DNA from: Phycisphaerae bacterium
Lineage (GTDB): Bacteria > Planctomycetota > Phycisphaerae > UBA1845
Assembly (NCBI GenBank): GCA_029260115.1
Contig: JAJDDW010000016.1
Coordinates: forward strand, 124,001-188,000
Length of the DNA: 64,000 nucleotides
Direction of reading: 5' to 3'
Below the pieces are notes generated by a model. That model was not told the origin of the DNA. It did not search any database and worked only from the letters and a program-made list of their open reading frames with translations. Below are positions 33,825 to 44,873 of the stretch, one piece after another. How positions within the stretch are numbered: position 1 is the stretch's first letter; every line of letters starts with the position of its first letter. The position numbers were made by a program, and so were the translations under genes.

Positions 33825-35529
33825 TCGCAACAATGCCGCCCATAAGCGGACCATTGGCGGTCTTGCGCAGTTCGCGCGTACGACTTACCGATCGGTCGTC
33901 TGGCGATTGGTAGGTATTATCACAGTCGCGCTTATCGTGTCGCTGGGCGCCAGTGGGTGGCTCGCGTTGCACCTTCAGCGCCGCCATCTTGTTTCAATGC
34001 TGGAGCGCAGTGCCACTGAGACTGGTGAAACGGTATTAACAAGTATGCATTCGTCCATGCTCGCCAACGACCAAACTCACCTTCGCGGCATCATTGAAAG
34101 CATCGGCCGGCAGGAGAAGGTCTTGGAACTTCGGATTGTAGATGCCAACGGCGAAATTAGGCATTCCAGCAATCCGACTGAGATCGGGCAGGTCGTTAGC
34201 ATGACCGAACAGCCATGTGCCGGATGCCATCGTGCGGGCAAGGAGGAGGCGGCCGCGGGTGCGCACTCAGGACCAGAAATTTATCCGACAGTTAATGGCA
34301 AGAGAGCGCTCGGGCTTGGTGTTCCGATCTGGAATTCGCCCAGCTGCTCGACCGAAAGCTGCCACTATCATCCACCTGAACAAAGAGTGCTGGGCGTTCT
34401 CGACCTCGAACTCTCCACGGCAAGCATTGAGGACGACATTGCTGGCGCCCGCAATCAGATAGCCGTGTTGTTTGTGATTACGATCCTGATGATCAGTTCA
34501 CTGGTCGGGTGGCTCGTTTGGCGAGTGATGCAGAAGCACATTCGTTCTCTGACCGCCGGAACGCGTAAGCTCGCAATGGGAGAACTACATCATCGAATCG
34601 ATGTCGATTCTCCCACGGAACTTGGCGAACTTGCAACCTCGTTCAATGTGATGGCCGAACGACTCCAAGTGGCGTATCAGGAACTGGAAGACTGGGGGCA
34701 CACACTGGAAAGACGGGTGCAGCAGAAAACGCAAGAACTGGCGCGGACTCACGACCAAATGATTTTCGCAGCGAGGATGGCATCTCTCGGGAAGCTAGCC
34801 GCCGTCGTCGCCCATGAAATAAACAATCCACTAGCAGGTGTCTTGGTCCATGCAAAGCTGATGCGCCGCCGACTTCCGAAGCTGTTGGCTCAGGGCGCAT
34901 CGGAAGGACGCCGGGGAGTCGATGACGTCAAGGAGACCTTGGCAACAATGGAACGAGAAGTCGCCCGTTGCGGTGAATTGGTACGCAGTTTACTCCTATT
35001 CTCTCGACGGCGTGGCACCAGCATGGCTCCGGAGAATCTTCAATTGATTCTCGAGCGTGCCCTCAGCTTGGTGAGACATCAGGCTGAATTGCACGCGGTC
35101 GATGTGGTTCTCGACTTTGATCCATGCCTCCCAAGCGTAAAATGCGATGGATCCCAGATGGAACAGGCAGCGCTCGCCGTGATCATGAACGCTATCGAGG
35201 CCATGCCCGACGGCGGCACACTAACCATTCGCACATTCATTGACATGGATGCGGATCAAGCGCACATCGAAATTAGCGATACGGGGATCGGTATTCCAGA
35301 GGATGTCGGCTCAAAGGTATTTGAACCGTTCTTCACGACTAAAGATGAGGGCAAGGGGACAGGGCTAGGGCTTTCTGTCATGTACGAAATTGTTCAACAT
35401 CACGGTGGACAGGTTCATTTCAAATCTGCTGCGGTGGGTGGCACGACATTTTCGATAGAGTTGCCACTTCAGTCCGAAGCGCACAGGTCCGAGTCAAGTG
35501 TCGCTACGATCGCGAGAGAGGAGTGGTAG
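33802..35529 (+). CDS. Membrane sensor histidine kinase with periplasmic haem-c motifs
   Basis: 575 residues from ATG 33802, chosen for the AGAGAGGCAAGG before it. Two membrane helices (33-57 and 219-240) enclose a periplasmic domain of about 160 residues. This contains CAGCH (Cys139, Cys142, His143) and C-x4-CH (Cys182, Cys187, His188), both possible covalent haem sites. HAMP follows, then HisKA with His338 ([12 protein letters not shown]) and an ATPase domain ([29 protein letters not shown]). Its regulator is the next gene. Likely to read redox state, or a haem-binding gas such as NO or oxygen. Confidence 0.88.
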   Translation: MKSSCQSDRNNAAHKRTIGGLAQFARTTYRSVVWRLVGIITVALIVSLGASGWLALHLQRRHLVSMLERSATETGETVLTSMHSSMLANDQTHLRGIIESIGRQEKVLELRIVDANGEIRHSSNPTEIGQVVSMTEQPCAGCHRAGKEEAAAGAHSGPEIYPTVNGKRALGLGVPIWNSPSCSTESCHYHPPEQRVLGVLDLELSTASIEDDIAGARNQIAVLFVITILMISSLVGWLVWRVMQKHIRSLTAGTRKLAMGELHHRIDVDSPTELGELATSFNVMAERLQVAYQELEDWGHTLERRVQQKTQELARTHDQMIFAARMASLGKLAAVVAHEINNPLAGVLVHAKLMRRRLPKLLAQGASEGRRGVDDVKETLATMEREVARCGELVRSLLLFSRRRGTSMAPENLQLILERALSLVRHQAELHAVDVVLDFDPCLPSVKCDGSQMEQAALAVIMNAIEAMPDGGTLTIRTFIDMDADQAHIEISDTGIGIPEDVGSKVFEPFFTTKDEGKGTGLGLSVMYEIVQHHGGQVHFKSAAVGGTTFSIELPLQSEAHRSESSVATIAREEW

Positions 35530-35533
35530 CACC

Positions 35534-36895
35534 ATGGAAGACGCCAATTCGCTTCACATTCTTGTTGTTGACGACGAGGACATCGTACGCACGTCATTAA
35601 AGAATTGGTTCGAGGAAGACGGACACGTCGTAGATTGTGCTATCAATGGAAAGGATGCATTGAGGCACTTCAAAGAAAAACACTGGGACATGGCCCTCAT
35701 CGACATCAAGATGCCGGGGATGGACGGACTTGAATTACAGCGGCAGATTCTCAAAGTATCCCCCGATACGACGGTCATTATCATGACCGCATTTGCATCC
35801 GTGGAGACGGCTGTGCAAGCGCTGAAAGAGGGTGCGTTGGACTATGTCACGAAACCGTTTGATCCAGATCGTCTGAGCCATCTGATTCGCAACGCTGCGG
35901 AACAACGCAAGTTGGTTCGCGAAAACATTAATCTGAAGAGTCGGCTCGTAAGTGTCGTGCAACCTACGCCGATTCTGGGGGACAGTCCGGCGATCCAAAG
36001 GATCATCAAACTGATAGATACCGTCGCACCCACCGATGCCACTGTCCTCATCACCGGTGAGTCCGGCACCGGTAAAGAGCTTGTCGCCCGGGCAATACAC
36101 GCGAACAGTCCGCGTGCGTACATGCCGCTGGTCGTGGTAAATTGCGGCGCTCTGCCGGAAGGTACACTCGAAAGTGAGCTCTTTGGGCATGAACGCGGGG
36201 CGTTTACTGGTGCCCAGTTCCGACATAAAGGCAAGTTCGAACTCGCCGACGGGGGCACGCTTTTTCTCGATGAGATCGCGGAGATTTCCCAGAAGAGCCA
36301 AGTTGAGCTACTTCGAGTCTTGGAAGACAAGCAAGTGACGAGAATGGGCGGCGCAAAACCAGTAGCCACGGACTTTCGTACCGTGGCCGCCACCAACAAG
36401 GATCTTGCGACCGAGGTTGAGCGGCAACGGTTTCGTGATGATCTTTATTACAGGCTGAACGTGTTCCAGATCGAATTACCACCGCTCCGCGCACGTCCAG
36501 AGGACATCCCGGTCCTCGCCCGAGCGTTCGTCGAGCGCCTTGCCCGATCGATGAATCGACCGGCGCCAGATATCGGCACGGCCGCGATGGACCTTTTGTC
36601 CAGGCATACTTGGCCCGGAAACGTGAGGGAGCTTGCCAACGCCATGGAACGCGCGATGGTCGTGTGTTGCGGCAAAGCCATCCGGGCACAAGATCTTCCG
36701 ATCAGTTGCCCGCCGTCGCACGCTCGTTATGCCGTCGGTGCCAACAAGATGTCCCTTGCAGCTGCTGAGAAGAGGCATGTCGAGTCAGTATTGCGGGAGA
36801 GCGAGTGGAATATCACACGAGCGGCCCGTATCCTCGATGTGGATCGAACGACGATTTACAACAAGATCAAGCACTATGGGTTGACGAAAGGCTGA
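35534..36895 (+). CDS. NtrC-type response regulator (sigma-54 activator)
   Basis: 453 residues. Receiver domain with Asp57 (ALIDIKMPGMDG), conserved VVDDED at the start and the Lys near residue 107 (YVTKPF). AAA+ domain with GESGTGKE, a true GAFTGA loop and LDEIAEIS. C-terminal Fis-type helix-turn-helix (ARILDVDRTTIYNKIKHYG). ATG 35534 gives the exact receiver start. Phosphorylation by the haem kinase next to it should open sigma-54 promoters, presumably of this array. Overlaps the archaemetzincin start by one base (TGATG). Confidence 0.93.
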   Translation: MEDANSLHILVVDDEDIVRTSLKNWFEEDGHVVDCAINGKDALRHFKEKHWDMALIDIKMPGMDGLELQRQILKVSPDTTVIIMTAFASVETAVQALKEGALDYVTKPFDPDRLSHLIRNAAEQRKLVRENINLKSRLVSVVQPTPILGDSPAIQRIIKLIDTVAPTDATVLITGESGTGKELVARAIHANSPRAYMPLVVVNCGALPEGTLESELFGHERGAFTGAQFRHKGKFELADGGTLFLDEIAEISQKSQVELLRVLEDKQVTRMGGAKPVATDFRTVAATNKDLATEVERQRFRDDLYYRLNVFQIELPPLRARPEDIPVLARAFVERLARSMNRPAPDIGTAAMDLLSRHTWPGNVRELANAMERAMVVCCGKAIRAQDLPISCPPSHARYAVGANKMSLAAAEKRHVESVLRESEWNITRAARILDVDRTTIYNKIKHYGLTKG

Positions 36896-37419
36896 TGGTT
36901 GGCAGGCTGAATGTCATTCCCATCGGCCCGGTACCGCCCGGTTTGCTCGACTCACTCGCGGCGTCCTTGTCGGAACTGCTTGCACTTCAGTGCATGCTTT
37001 CGGATATATGCGTCGATCCCGCCGCGGCTTACGACATCTCGCGCGGGCAATATGACAGCCACCTGCTTCTGCCACACCTTGAAGATCTCGCGCGAGCAAA
37101 CAATGCACGCGTGCTGGGCGTCACCGAAGTAGATATCTTCTCGTCGGTGTTCACCTTTGTCTTTGGGGTGGCGAGGCTTAACGGCGTGGCAGCGGTCATT
37201 TCACTACACCGCCTACGCACGAGCTTCTACGGATTGCCGGAGGATGCTGAACTTCTCGTCACACGCGCACAACGGGAAGCAGCGCACGAAATTGGCCATC
37301 TCTTTGGATTCACCCACTGCCCAGACCGCAACTGCGTCATGTCCTTTTCGTCAGCCGCGGAGGAAATCGACCTGAAGTCGGATCGATTTTGTGCGCTGTG
37401 TCAATCTCAAAAAAATTGA
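36895..37419 (+). CDS. Archaemetzincin zinc metallopeptidase
   Basis: 174 residues. The signature HEIGHLFGFTHC is at 131-142 with His131, His135 and His141 as zinc ligands and Glu132 as base. The second-zinc cysteines follow: Cys142, Cys147, then FCALC with Cys168 and Cys171. N-terminal RLNVIPIGPVP matches the family start. Archaemetzincins occur in archaea, some bacteria and vertebrates; physiological substrates are poorly known. The start overlaps the regulator stop, so it is part of this operon. Confidence 0.93.
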   Translation: MVGRLNVIPIGPVPPGLLDSLAASLSELLALQCMLSDICVDPAAAYDISRGQYDSHLLLPHLEDLARANNARVLGVTEVDIFSSVFTFVFGVARLNGVAAVISLHRLRTSFYGLPEDAELLVTRAQREAAHEIGHLFGFTHCPDRNCVMSFSSAAEEIDLKSDRFCALCQSQKN

Positions 37420-37840
37420 GCTCGGACTTAGGACGTAGCAGCCCTAACATGCAGACAAAGAGACCGACACGGCAGACCTAAGATACACTATCAGATTCTA
37501 CCTCGTCGCACTTCATACTGCATAATGATAGATCAGCGCCAGCGGAGCTTCCAATCGGTATACATGACCAATCACAACGATTCTGGCACGGAGCATGCAC
37601 GTCATCTTAGCGGATGTGTTTTAACATGACCTGTGTTAGATCATTCGTGTCGACTTCGTCGTTGGCGTCCAAATGATCGCATGAGTACAACGGAGATCAA
37701 CGTTGGATGTATAAACTTAGGCAGAATCGCGATTACGCACAATAGAGTATGTGTGATGAGTTTCGTAGTATTACGGCCTGGGTCAATATTATGGCAACAT
37801 TTTTTGGCGTGGATTACAGGGTATATACCCCTGGAGATAT
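37420..37840. other. Intergenic gap before the thioredoxin-like gene
   Basis: About 420 bp with no recognisable gene. Contains the 12-bp palindrome at 37819-37830. The 5' part may hold the terminator of the kinase/regulator operon, but no clear hairpin with T-run was found. Confidence 0.4.
37819..37830. promoter_or_regulatory. Perfect 12-bp palindrome upstream of a thioredoxin-like gene
   Basis: gggtatataccc is a perfect palindrome 11 bp before the ATG, immediately ahead of the GGAG site. Its spot over the start region suits a repressor operator; tataccccTGGagatata around it faintly recalls CsoR/CstR-type sites. No regulator of that family is encoded nearby. Confidence 0.35.
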
Positions 37841-38095
37841 ATGGTGATAATCGAGATCGTTGGACATGGGTGTGAGAAATGCCAGGCGATTGCCGAAAAC
37901 TTGGCGGAAGCAGCAGAACTCCTCGGAATTGAGTATGATCTTCAAGAGGTCACCGACTTGAACGAGATGAGCGATCGTGGCGTGACGGCCTTGCCAGCAC
38001 TAATCATCAATGACGATGTCGTACTGAATGGGATAGTGCCAGATGAAATGGAGCTGATGACATTGCTGACGCATGCTTGCGCGGTAGAGGCCTAG
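37841..38095 (+). CDS. Small thioredoxin-like redox protein
   Basis: 84 residues. It starts IEIVGHGCEKCQAIAENL, with the redox pair Cys11-x2-Cys14 (CEKC), and has the cis-Pro loop VTALPALIIND. This is the minimal TM0996/MTH895-type thioredoxin-like fold, often found with arsenic or sulfur permeases. A near relative is encoded at 50258-50515 (GCAKC). Here it may reduce a disulfide or persulfide in a partner of the array. Confidence 0.8.
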   Translation: MVIIEIVGHGCEKCQAIAENLAEAAELLGIEYDLQEVTDLNEMSDRGVTALPALIINDDVVLNGIVPDEMELMTLLTHACAVEA

Positions 38096-38158
38096 AGAAT
38101 GACGTTCTCGTTCCTACTGGCAACTGAAAACGGATTGGCAGAGTGATGGGACAATCTC

Positions 38159-40054
38159 ATGGCAAACACGAGTGATGACAACTGGCAGCAACGTTATCGC
38201 GACAAGATCACGACTCCCGAACAGGCCGTTGCGGTCATAGGGCACGGGCAGCGCGTGTTTATTGGATCCGGCGGGGCTGAACCGCAAACGCTCGTCGAAG
38301 CGCTTTCGTCGCGAGCCGATATCACTGATACGGAGATCGTACACATTCTGACACTAGGTGTTGCTGCCTACACAGAACCCAAGTTCGGCGAACGCTTTCG
38401 CCACAACGCGTACTTCATCGGTCCAAATGTGCGTGGGGCCGTCGCGGAAGGACGAGCGGATTATACACCAATCTTCCTTTCAGAAATTCCAGCGTTATTC
38501 AGGACTGGCCGCGTCGTGATTAATGCCGCCCTAATCGAAGTCAGCCCACCAGACGTGCACGGCTACTGCAGCTATGGCGTCTCGACGGATATCGTAAAAG
38601 CTGCCGCCGAGAGCGCTCGTATGGTCGTCGCCGAAGTTAATGCCCAAATGCCGCGTGCCTTGGGAGACTGTTTCATTCATGTCAGAGACATTGATCGGAT
38701 GGTACCGACTGACCGCCCGATTCTTGAAGCACCACAAAGCGAACCAAATGATTTGGCTAACCGTATCGCTCAACATATCGCCAATCTAGTCGAAGACGGC
38801 GCGACGCTCCAGCTAGGTATTGGAGCAATTCCGGATGCGGTTCTTGGCTACTTAAATGATTTCAAAAATCTGGGCATTCACACTGAGATGTTTAGTGACG
38901 GCTTGATCTCACTTGTCGAAAAAGGCGTCGTTACAAATTCGCAGAAAACACTCCACCGTGGCAAGATCGTTGCCAGCTTTGTCATGGGTTCGCGTAAGCT
39001 GTACGACTTCATCGACAACAACCCGCTCGTTGACTTTCATCCGACAGAGTACACCAACGATCCGTTCATCATCGCTCAGAACGAGAAGATGATCTCCATA
39101 AATTCAGCGATCGAAGTGGACCTGACCGGCCAGGTCTGTGCGGACTCGCTGGGGATGATGTTTTACAGTGGCATCGGCGGGCAGGTAGATTTCACGCGCG
39201 GTGCTGCTCGCTCCAAGGGTGGCAAACCGATCATCGCGCTACCCTCGACCGCTGAAAATGAAACAATCTCACGCATTGTACCTTACTTGAAACAGGGGGC
39301 AGGCGTAGTGACCAGTAGAGGTGATGTACATTATGTGGTCACCGAGTATGGCGCGGCGTACTTACACGGCAAGAACATGCGCGAGCGGGCGATGGCGCTG
39401 ATCCAGATTGCCCATCCCAAGTTTCGACCGTGGCTAATGTCGGAGGCAAAGGTCCGTCACCTAGTATACGCCGACCAGATTGAACTTGCCATGCGTATGC
39501 CGCTATATCCGGAAAAGCTTGAGGGTTGGATCGAACTTAAAGACAAATCTCGCGCCTTTGTCCGCCCTCTGAGGGTGACGGACGAACCGATAGTACGGGA
39601 GTTTTTCTATAGGTTGTCACCTGAATCAGTGCATTACCGGTTCTTCCGAATGATCAAAGCCATGCCACACCAGAAACTCCAAGAGTTGCTTAAAATCGAT
39701 TACGAAATGGACATGGCCATAATCGTTCTCTCCGATGATACGAAAGACGCTGAGATGATCGGCTTCGCCCATTACCTTAAAGAGCCACGAACCAACTTCA
39801 CCGAGGCTGCCTTTTTGGTACGCGACGATTGGCAGGGGAAAGGTATCGGCACAGCATTGATGCGCACATTGGTGGATTTTGCTAAACAAAAGGGCATTGC
39901 CGGATTCACGGCTAGTGTATTGGCGGAGAACCATGGCATGTTGCGCGTTTTTCACAAATGTGGCTACCACGTCGAAAGCAAGCTGCTCGAAGGTGTGTAC
40001 TACTTACGCATACCGTTTGATGCCAAGAACGCAAAAGCCCGGTTGGCCGAATAA
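38159..40054 (+). CDS. Acetyl-CoA hydrolase/CoA-transferase fused to a GNAT domain
   Basis: 631 residues. Residues about 10-440 are an ACH1/4-hydroxybutyrate-CoA-transferase-type enzyme: QRVFIGSGGAEPQTLVEAL, LQLGIGAIPDAVLGYL, and GIGGQVDFTRGAARSKGGKP (given by segments). Residues about 460-620 are a GNAT N-acetyltransferase with the acetyl-CoA loop DDWQGKGIGTALM and NHGMLRVFHKCGY. The first half would move CoA between acetate and other acids; the second resembles Pat-type protein acetyltransferases. Acetyl-CoA synthetase, the classic Pat target, is encoded three genes downstream. Confidence 0.9.
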   Translation: MANTSDDNWQQRYRDKITTPEQAVAVIGHGQRVFIGSGGAEPQTLVEALSSRADITDTEIVHILTLGVAAYTEPKFGERFRHNAYFIGPNVRGAVAEGRADYTPIFLSEIPALFRTGRVVINAALIEVSPPDVHGYCSYGVSTDIVKAAAESARMVVAEVNAQMPRALGDCFIHVRDIDRMVPTDRPILEAPQSEPNDLANRIAQHIANLVEDGATLQLGIGAIPDAVLGYLNDFKNLGIHTEMFSDGLISLVEKGVVTNSQKTLHRGKIVASFVMGSRKLYDFIDNNPLVDFHPTEYTNDPFIIAQNEKMISINSAIEVDLTGQVCADSLGMMFYSGIGGQVDFTRGAARSKGGKPIIALPSTAENETISRIVPYLKQGAGVVTSRGDVHYVVTEYGAAYLHGKNMRERAMALIQIAHPKFRPWLMSEAKVRHLVYADQIELAMRMPLYPEKLEGWIELKDKSRAFVRPLRVTDEPIVREFFYRLSPESVHYRFFRMIKAMPHQKLQELLKIDYEMDMAIIVLSDDTKDAEMIGFAHYLKEPRTNFTEAAFLVRDDWQGKGIGTALMRTLVDFAKQKGIAGFTASVLAENHGMLRVFHKCGYHVESKLLEGVYYLRIPFDAKNAKARLAE

Positions 40055-40259
40055 CGATGGGGGCGATTCGAACCTACACTGTCGCAGGTCTCACCGAAAA
40101 AACACTTCCGAATCGTCTGTAACCAATATACATATGGAAGTGTGGATGAGTTGAGATGTGGATGAGAATTGGGCAACGCCATGGTATAGAAAATGATACG
40201 GTGCAGGTGTATGCGTATGACGCGTCAGCACGGGCAGCTAGGTGCGGAGCAAATTAGCG

Positions 40260-40746
40260 ATGGTCCCATTCAGTTACATCCATGGTACGGGCGATGTGCG
40301 GATGCTCGGAGAGACGATCGGAGGTTGCCTGAATCGCATCACCGAACAGCACCCAGATCAACTCGCGGTCGTATCAACACCCCAACGAGTACGCTAGTCC
40401 TATCGGGAATTCCGGGCAATCGTTAATCGAGCGGCTAAGGCATTCTTAACTTTGGGCATTGGCTGAGGTGATCCTGTCGCTATCTGGTCGGCGTGCCCGA
40501 CGAAAAATACGGCGAGGAGCTGGTCGCGTGCTCAAATTCGAATCAACATGCCACGCAAAACCGCCGACGCCGGATCAGTTCCGCCAGATGTGCGAAGGTA
40601 GGATCGCCCATTTTAAAGTGCCCCGTTACTGGATCGTCGTGGAAGAGTTCCCATGACTGTGTCCGGAAAGATACAGAAATTCAAGATCCGCGAGATGGCC
40701 ATCAGGACGCTATCGTTGACGGCTGACCCAACGGTACAGACATAGG
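40260..40746 (+). pseudogene. Decayed AMP-forming acyl-CoA synthetase
   Basis: Two ends of one gene survive with the middle deleted. The N-terminal part reads MVPFSYIHGTGDVRMLGETI, then CLNRITEQHPDQLAVVSTPQ, with an internal TAG, then SYREFRAIVNRAAKAFLTLG. The C-terminal part reads VGVPDEKYGEELVAC, a frameshift, TPDQFRQMCEGRIAHFKVPR, and after another one-base loss MTVSGKIQKFKIREMAIR, the usual end of acyl-CoA synthetases. At least one stop and two frameshifts plus loss of about 350 codons make it inactive. It lies between two intact acetyl-CoA genes. Confidence 0.85.
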
Positions 40747-40885
40747 AGTAAACCAACTCTGACAGCATCTGCCCAGGACCACAAATATGGTACAGCACGT
40801 GCACGAAGACTCGCGGCGACTAAAAACTATACTGGTCAGGCATTCAACATGATGATCCTGGCTAGGCGCTTCAGGAGAGACTGTC

Positions 40886-42571
40886 ATGAAGGCACCAATG
40901 ATGATGAACGAAACTAGCGATGTAATACCAGGGACAACCGGCGTCGAAATGCTGCGGAACCCCATGCGAAACAAAGACGCCGCATTCTCGCCAGAAGAGC
41001 GACGGATGTATGGTCTAGATGGATTGCTTCCGCCACAGCAACTCACCATGACCGAACAGGTCGCGCTAGAGCTTGAACACCTGCGTGATAAGTCCGACGA
41101 CCTAGAGAAGTTCATCGGACTTGCCGCTCTCCAGGACCGCAACGAGACTTTATTCTACCGCGTGTTGGTGGAGAATATTGCAGAGCTAATGCCCGTTGTT
41201 TACACGCCCACGGTCGGCCAAGCGTGCGAACGATACAGCCATATCCTTCGTCGTCCAAGGGGATTATGGATCACACCGGACGATATGGATCGCATTCCCG
41301 AGCTACTTAGCAACGCCGTCCACAAAGACATACGACTCATTGTCGTGACCGACAACGAACGAATTCTCGGCCTTGGAGATCAAGGGGCAGGTGGCATCGG
41401 TATTCCCATCGGGAAAGTGTCGTTGTACTGCGCGGCAGCGGGAATTCACCCCACGGCCTGCTTGCCCATCAGTCTTGACGTTGGCACGGACAACGCTGAT
41501 TTACTAAATGATCCGCTTTATATCGGGTATCGTCATCGACGGCTTCGTGGCCAGCCATACGAAACGTTTATCGAAGCGTTCGTCGAAGCCGTCGCACACT
41601 CGTTTCCGATGGCTTTGTTACAATGGGAAGATTTTCGCAAAGAGACGGCCTTCATGCTCCTGGACCGGTACCGAAAGCGTCTTCCGAGTTTCAACGATGA
41701 CATACAGGGTACAGCCGCTGTGGCACTAGGGGGAATTCTAGCTGCTATGCGAATCACGGGTGGCAATCTATCCGATCAACGTATCGTTTTCGCAGGCGCG
41801 GGCGCCGCAGGTGTCGGGATCGCACGTCTGATTAGGACCGCCATGCGCGAAGAAGGCATGAGCGAAGCGGCGATTCATGCCGCTCAAGTCTTTGTCGATA
41901 GCAACGGCTTGCTCCGCGACGGGCGCATCATCAAGTTAGAACACAAACGTGAGTTTGCCATGACAACTGCGGAAATGTCGCATTATGGCTTCTTCGGCGA
42001 TGGCATGATTCCTCTTGCGCAAGTGGTACAGCAAGTAAAACCCACAATTCTAATCGGAACAACGGCCAGCCCCGGCATGTTCTCCGAAGACGTCATCCGA
42101 AAGATGGCTGCGCATGTCGAAAGACCGGTCATTCTTCCCTTTAGTAATCCCACGTCGAAGGCTGAATGCACGCCTTCGGAAGCGCTGACCTGGACAAACG
42201 GCAAGGCCATCGTAGCCACTGGCAGTCCGTTCGAGCCAGTTCGCTTCGCAGACAAGTTGATCATGATTGGCCAAGGCAACAATGTGTTCATTTTCCCCGG
42301 CGTTGGGTTAGCGTGCATTCTATCGGAGGCGCATGAAGTCACGGACCATATGTTTCTGGTCGCAGCCCGCACACTCGCTGAATGCATATCACAACAGCGG
42401 TTGGATGTCGGGTCTATTTACCCGGACCCAAATGATCTTAGAGAGGTGACGCGCAAGATCGCCATTGCGGTTATCCGTGATGTGCGGCGCGAAGGCCGAG
42501 GTCGCCTGATCCCCAACGATCAACTTGAGGAATCGGTCGCCGATGCGATGTGGTACCCGGACTACACCTGA
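40886..42571 (+). CDS. NAD-dependent malic enzyme
   Basis: 561 residues, the length of large bacterial malic enzymes (SfcA/MaeA). [35 protein letters not shown], the metal site [15 protein letters not shown], and the NAD loop [14 protein letters not shown] are visible. [13 protein letters not shown] closes the active site. It oxidatively decarboxylates malate to pyruvate and CO2. AGGAGAG site before ATG. In this array it would link C4 acids to pyruvate and acetyl-CoA. Confidence 0.95.
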   Translation: MKAPMMMNETSDVIPGTTGVEMLRNPMRNKDAAFSPEERRMYGLDGLLPPQQLTMTEQVALELEHLRDKSDDLEKFIGLAALQDRNETLFYRVLVENIAELMPVVYTPTVGQACERYSHILRRPRGLWITPDDMDRIPELLSNAVHKDIRLIVVTDNERILGLGDQGAGGIGIPIGKVSLYCAAAGIHPTACLPISLDVGTDNADLLNDPLYIGYRHRRLRGQPYETFIEAFVEAVAHSFPMALLQWEDFRKETAFMLLDRYRKRLPSFNDDIQGTAAVALGGILAAMRITGGNLSDQRIVFAGAGAAGVGIARLIRTAMREEGMSEAAIHAAQVFVDSNGLLRDGRIIKLEHKREFAMTTAEMSHYGFFGDGMIPLAQVVQQVKPTILIGTTASPGMFSEDVIRKMAAHVERPVILPFSNPTSKAECTPSEALTWTNGKAIVATGSPFEPVRFADKLIMIGQGNNVFIFPGVGLACILSEAHEVTDHMFLVAARTLAECISQQRLDVGSIYPDPNDLREVTRKIAIAVIRDVRREGRGRLIPNDQLEESVADAMWYPDYT

Positions 42572-42893
42572 GCCTGATGACTGAAGATTTGGTACATCCT
42601 AACAAAGAAAGGTGCATCGTCGTGATCAAAATTTCCTAGCGAAACCAAGCCGTCGCAATGACGGATATTGGCACCGCTATCATCGCCGTTTTATTACTTG
42701 GCACGTATCGCGCCAATGGCAAAGCGTCGTCAAAGGGATATGGGCAAGGGCAGGCTCTATGTTACTGCCGCGTCTAGATGTCGGCTTCGTCGGGGAAATT
42801 TTTTACTGTTTTTCTATACGCGAATACGAACAACGCTATAGGCTAACCATCTGAGCTATGCTTAGCTGCATACATCTTCACAAGGAGATTTCC
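42572..42893. other. Intergenic gap with a possible tiny membrane ORF
   Basis: Between malic enzyme and acetyl-CoA synthetase. A 39-codon frame at 42658-42777 begins MTDIGTAIIAVLLLGTYRAN, one hydrophobic segment followed by a polar tail, but there is no good ribosome binding site and the tail looks random. It may be the start of a lost membrane protein gene. Confidence 0.3.
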
Positions 42894-44855
<1,962 letters not shown>

Positions 44856-44873
44856 AACGTGGAGAGATAACTC

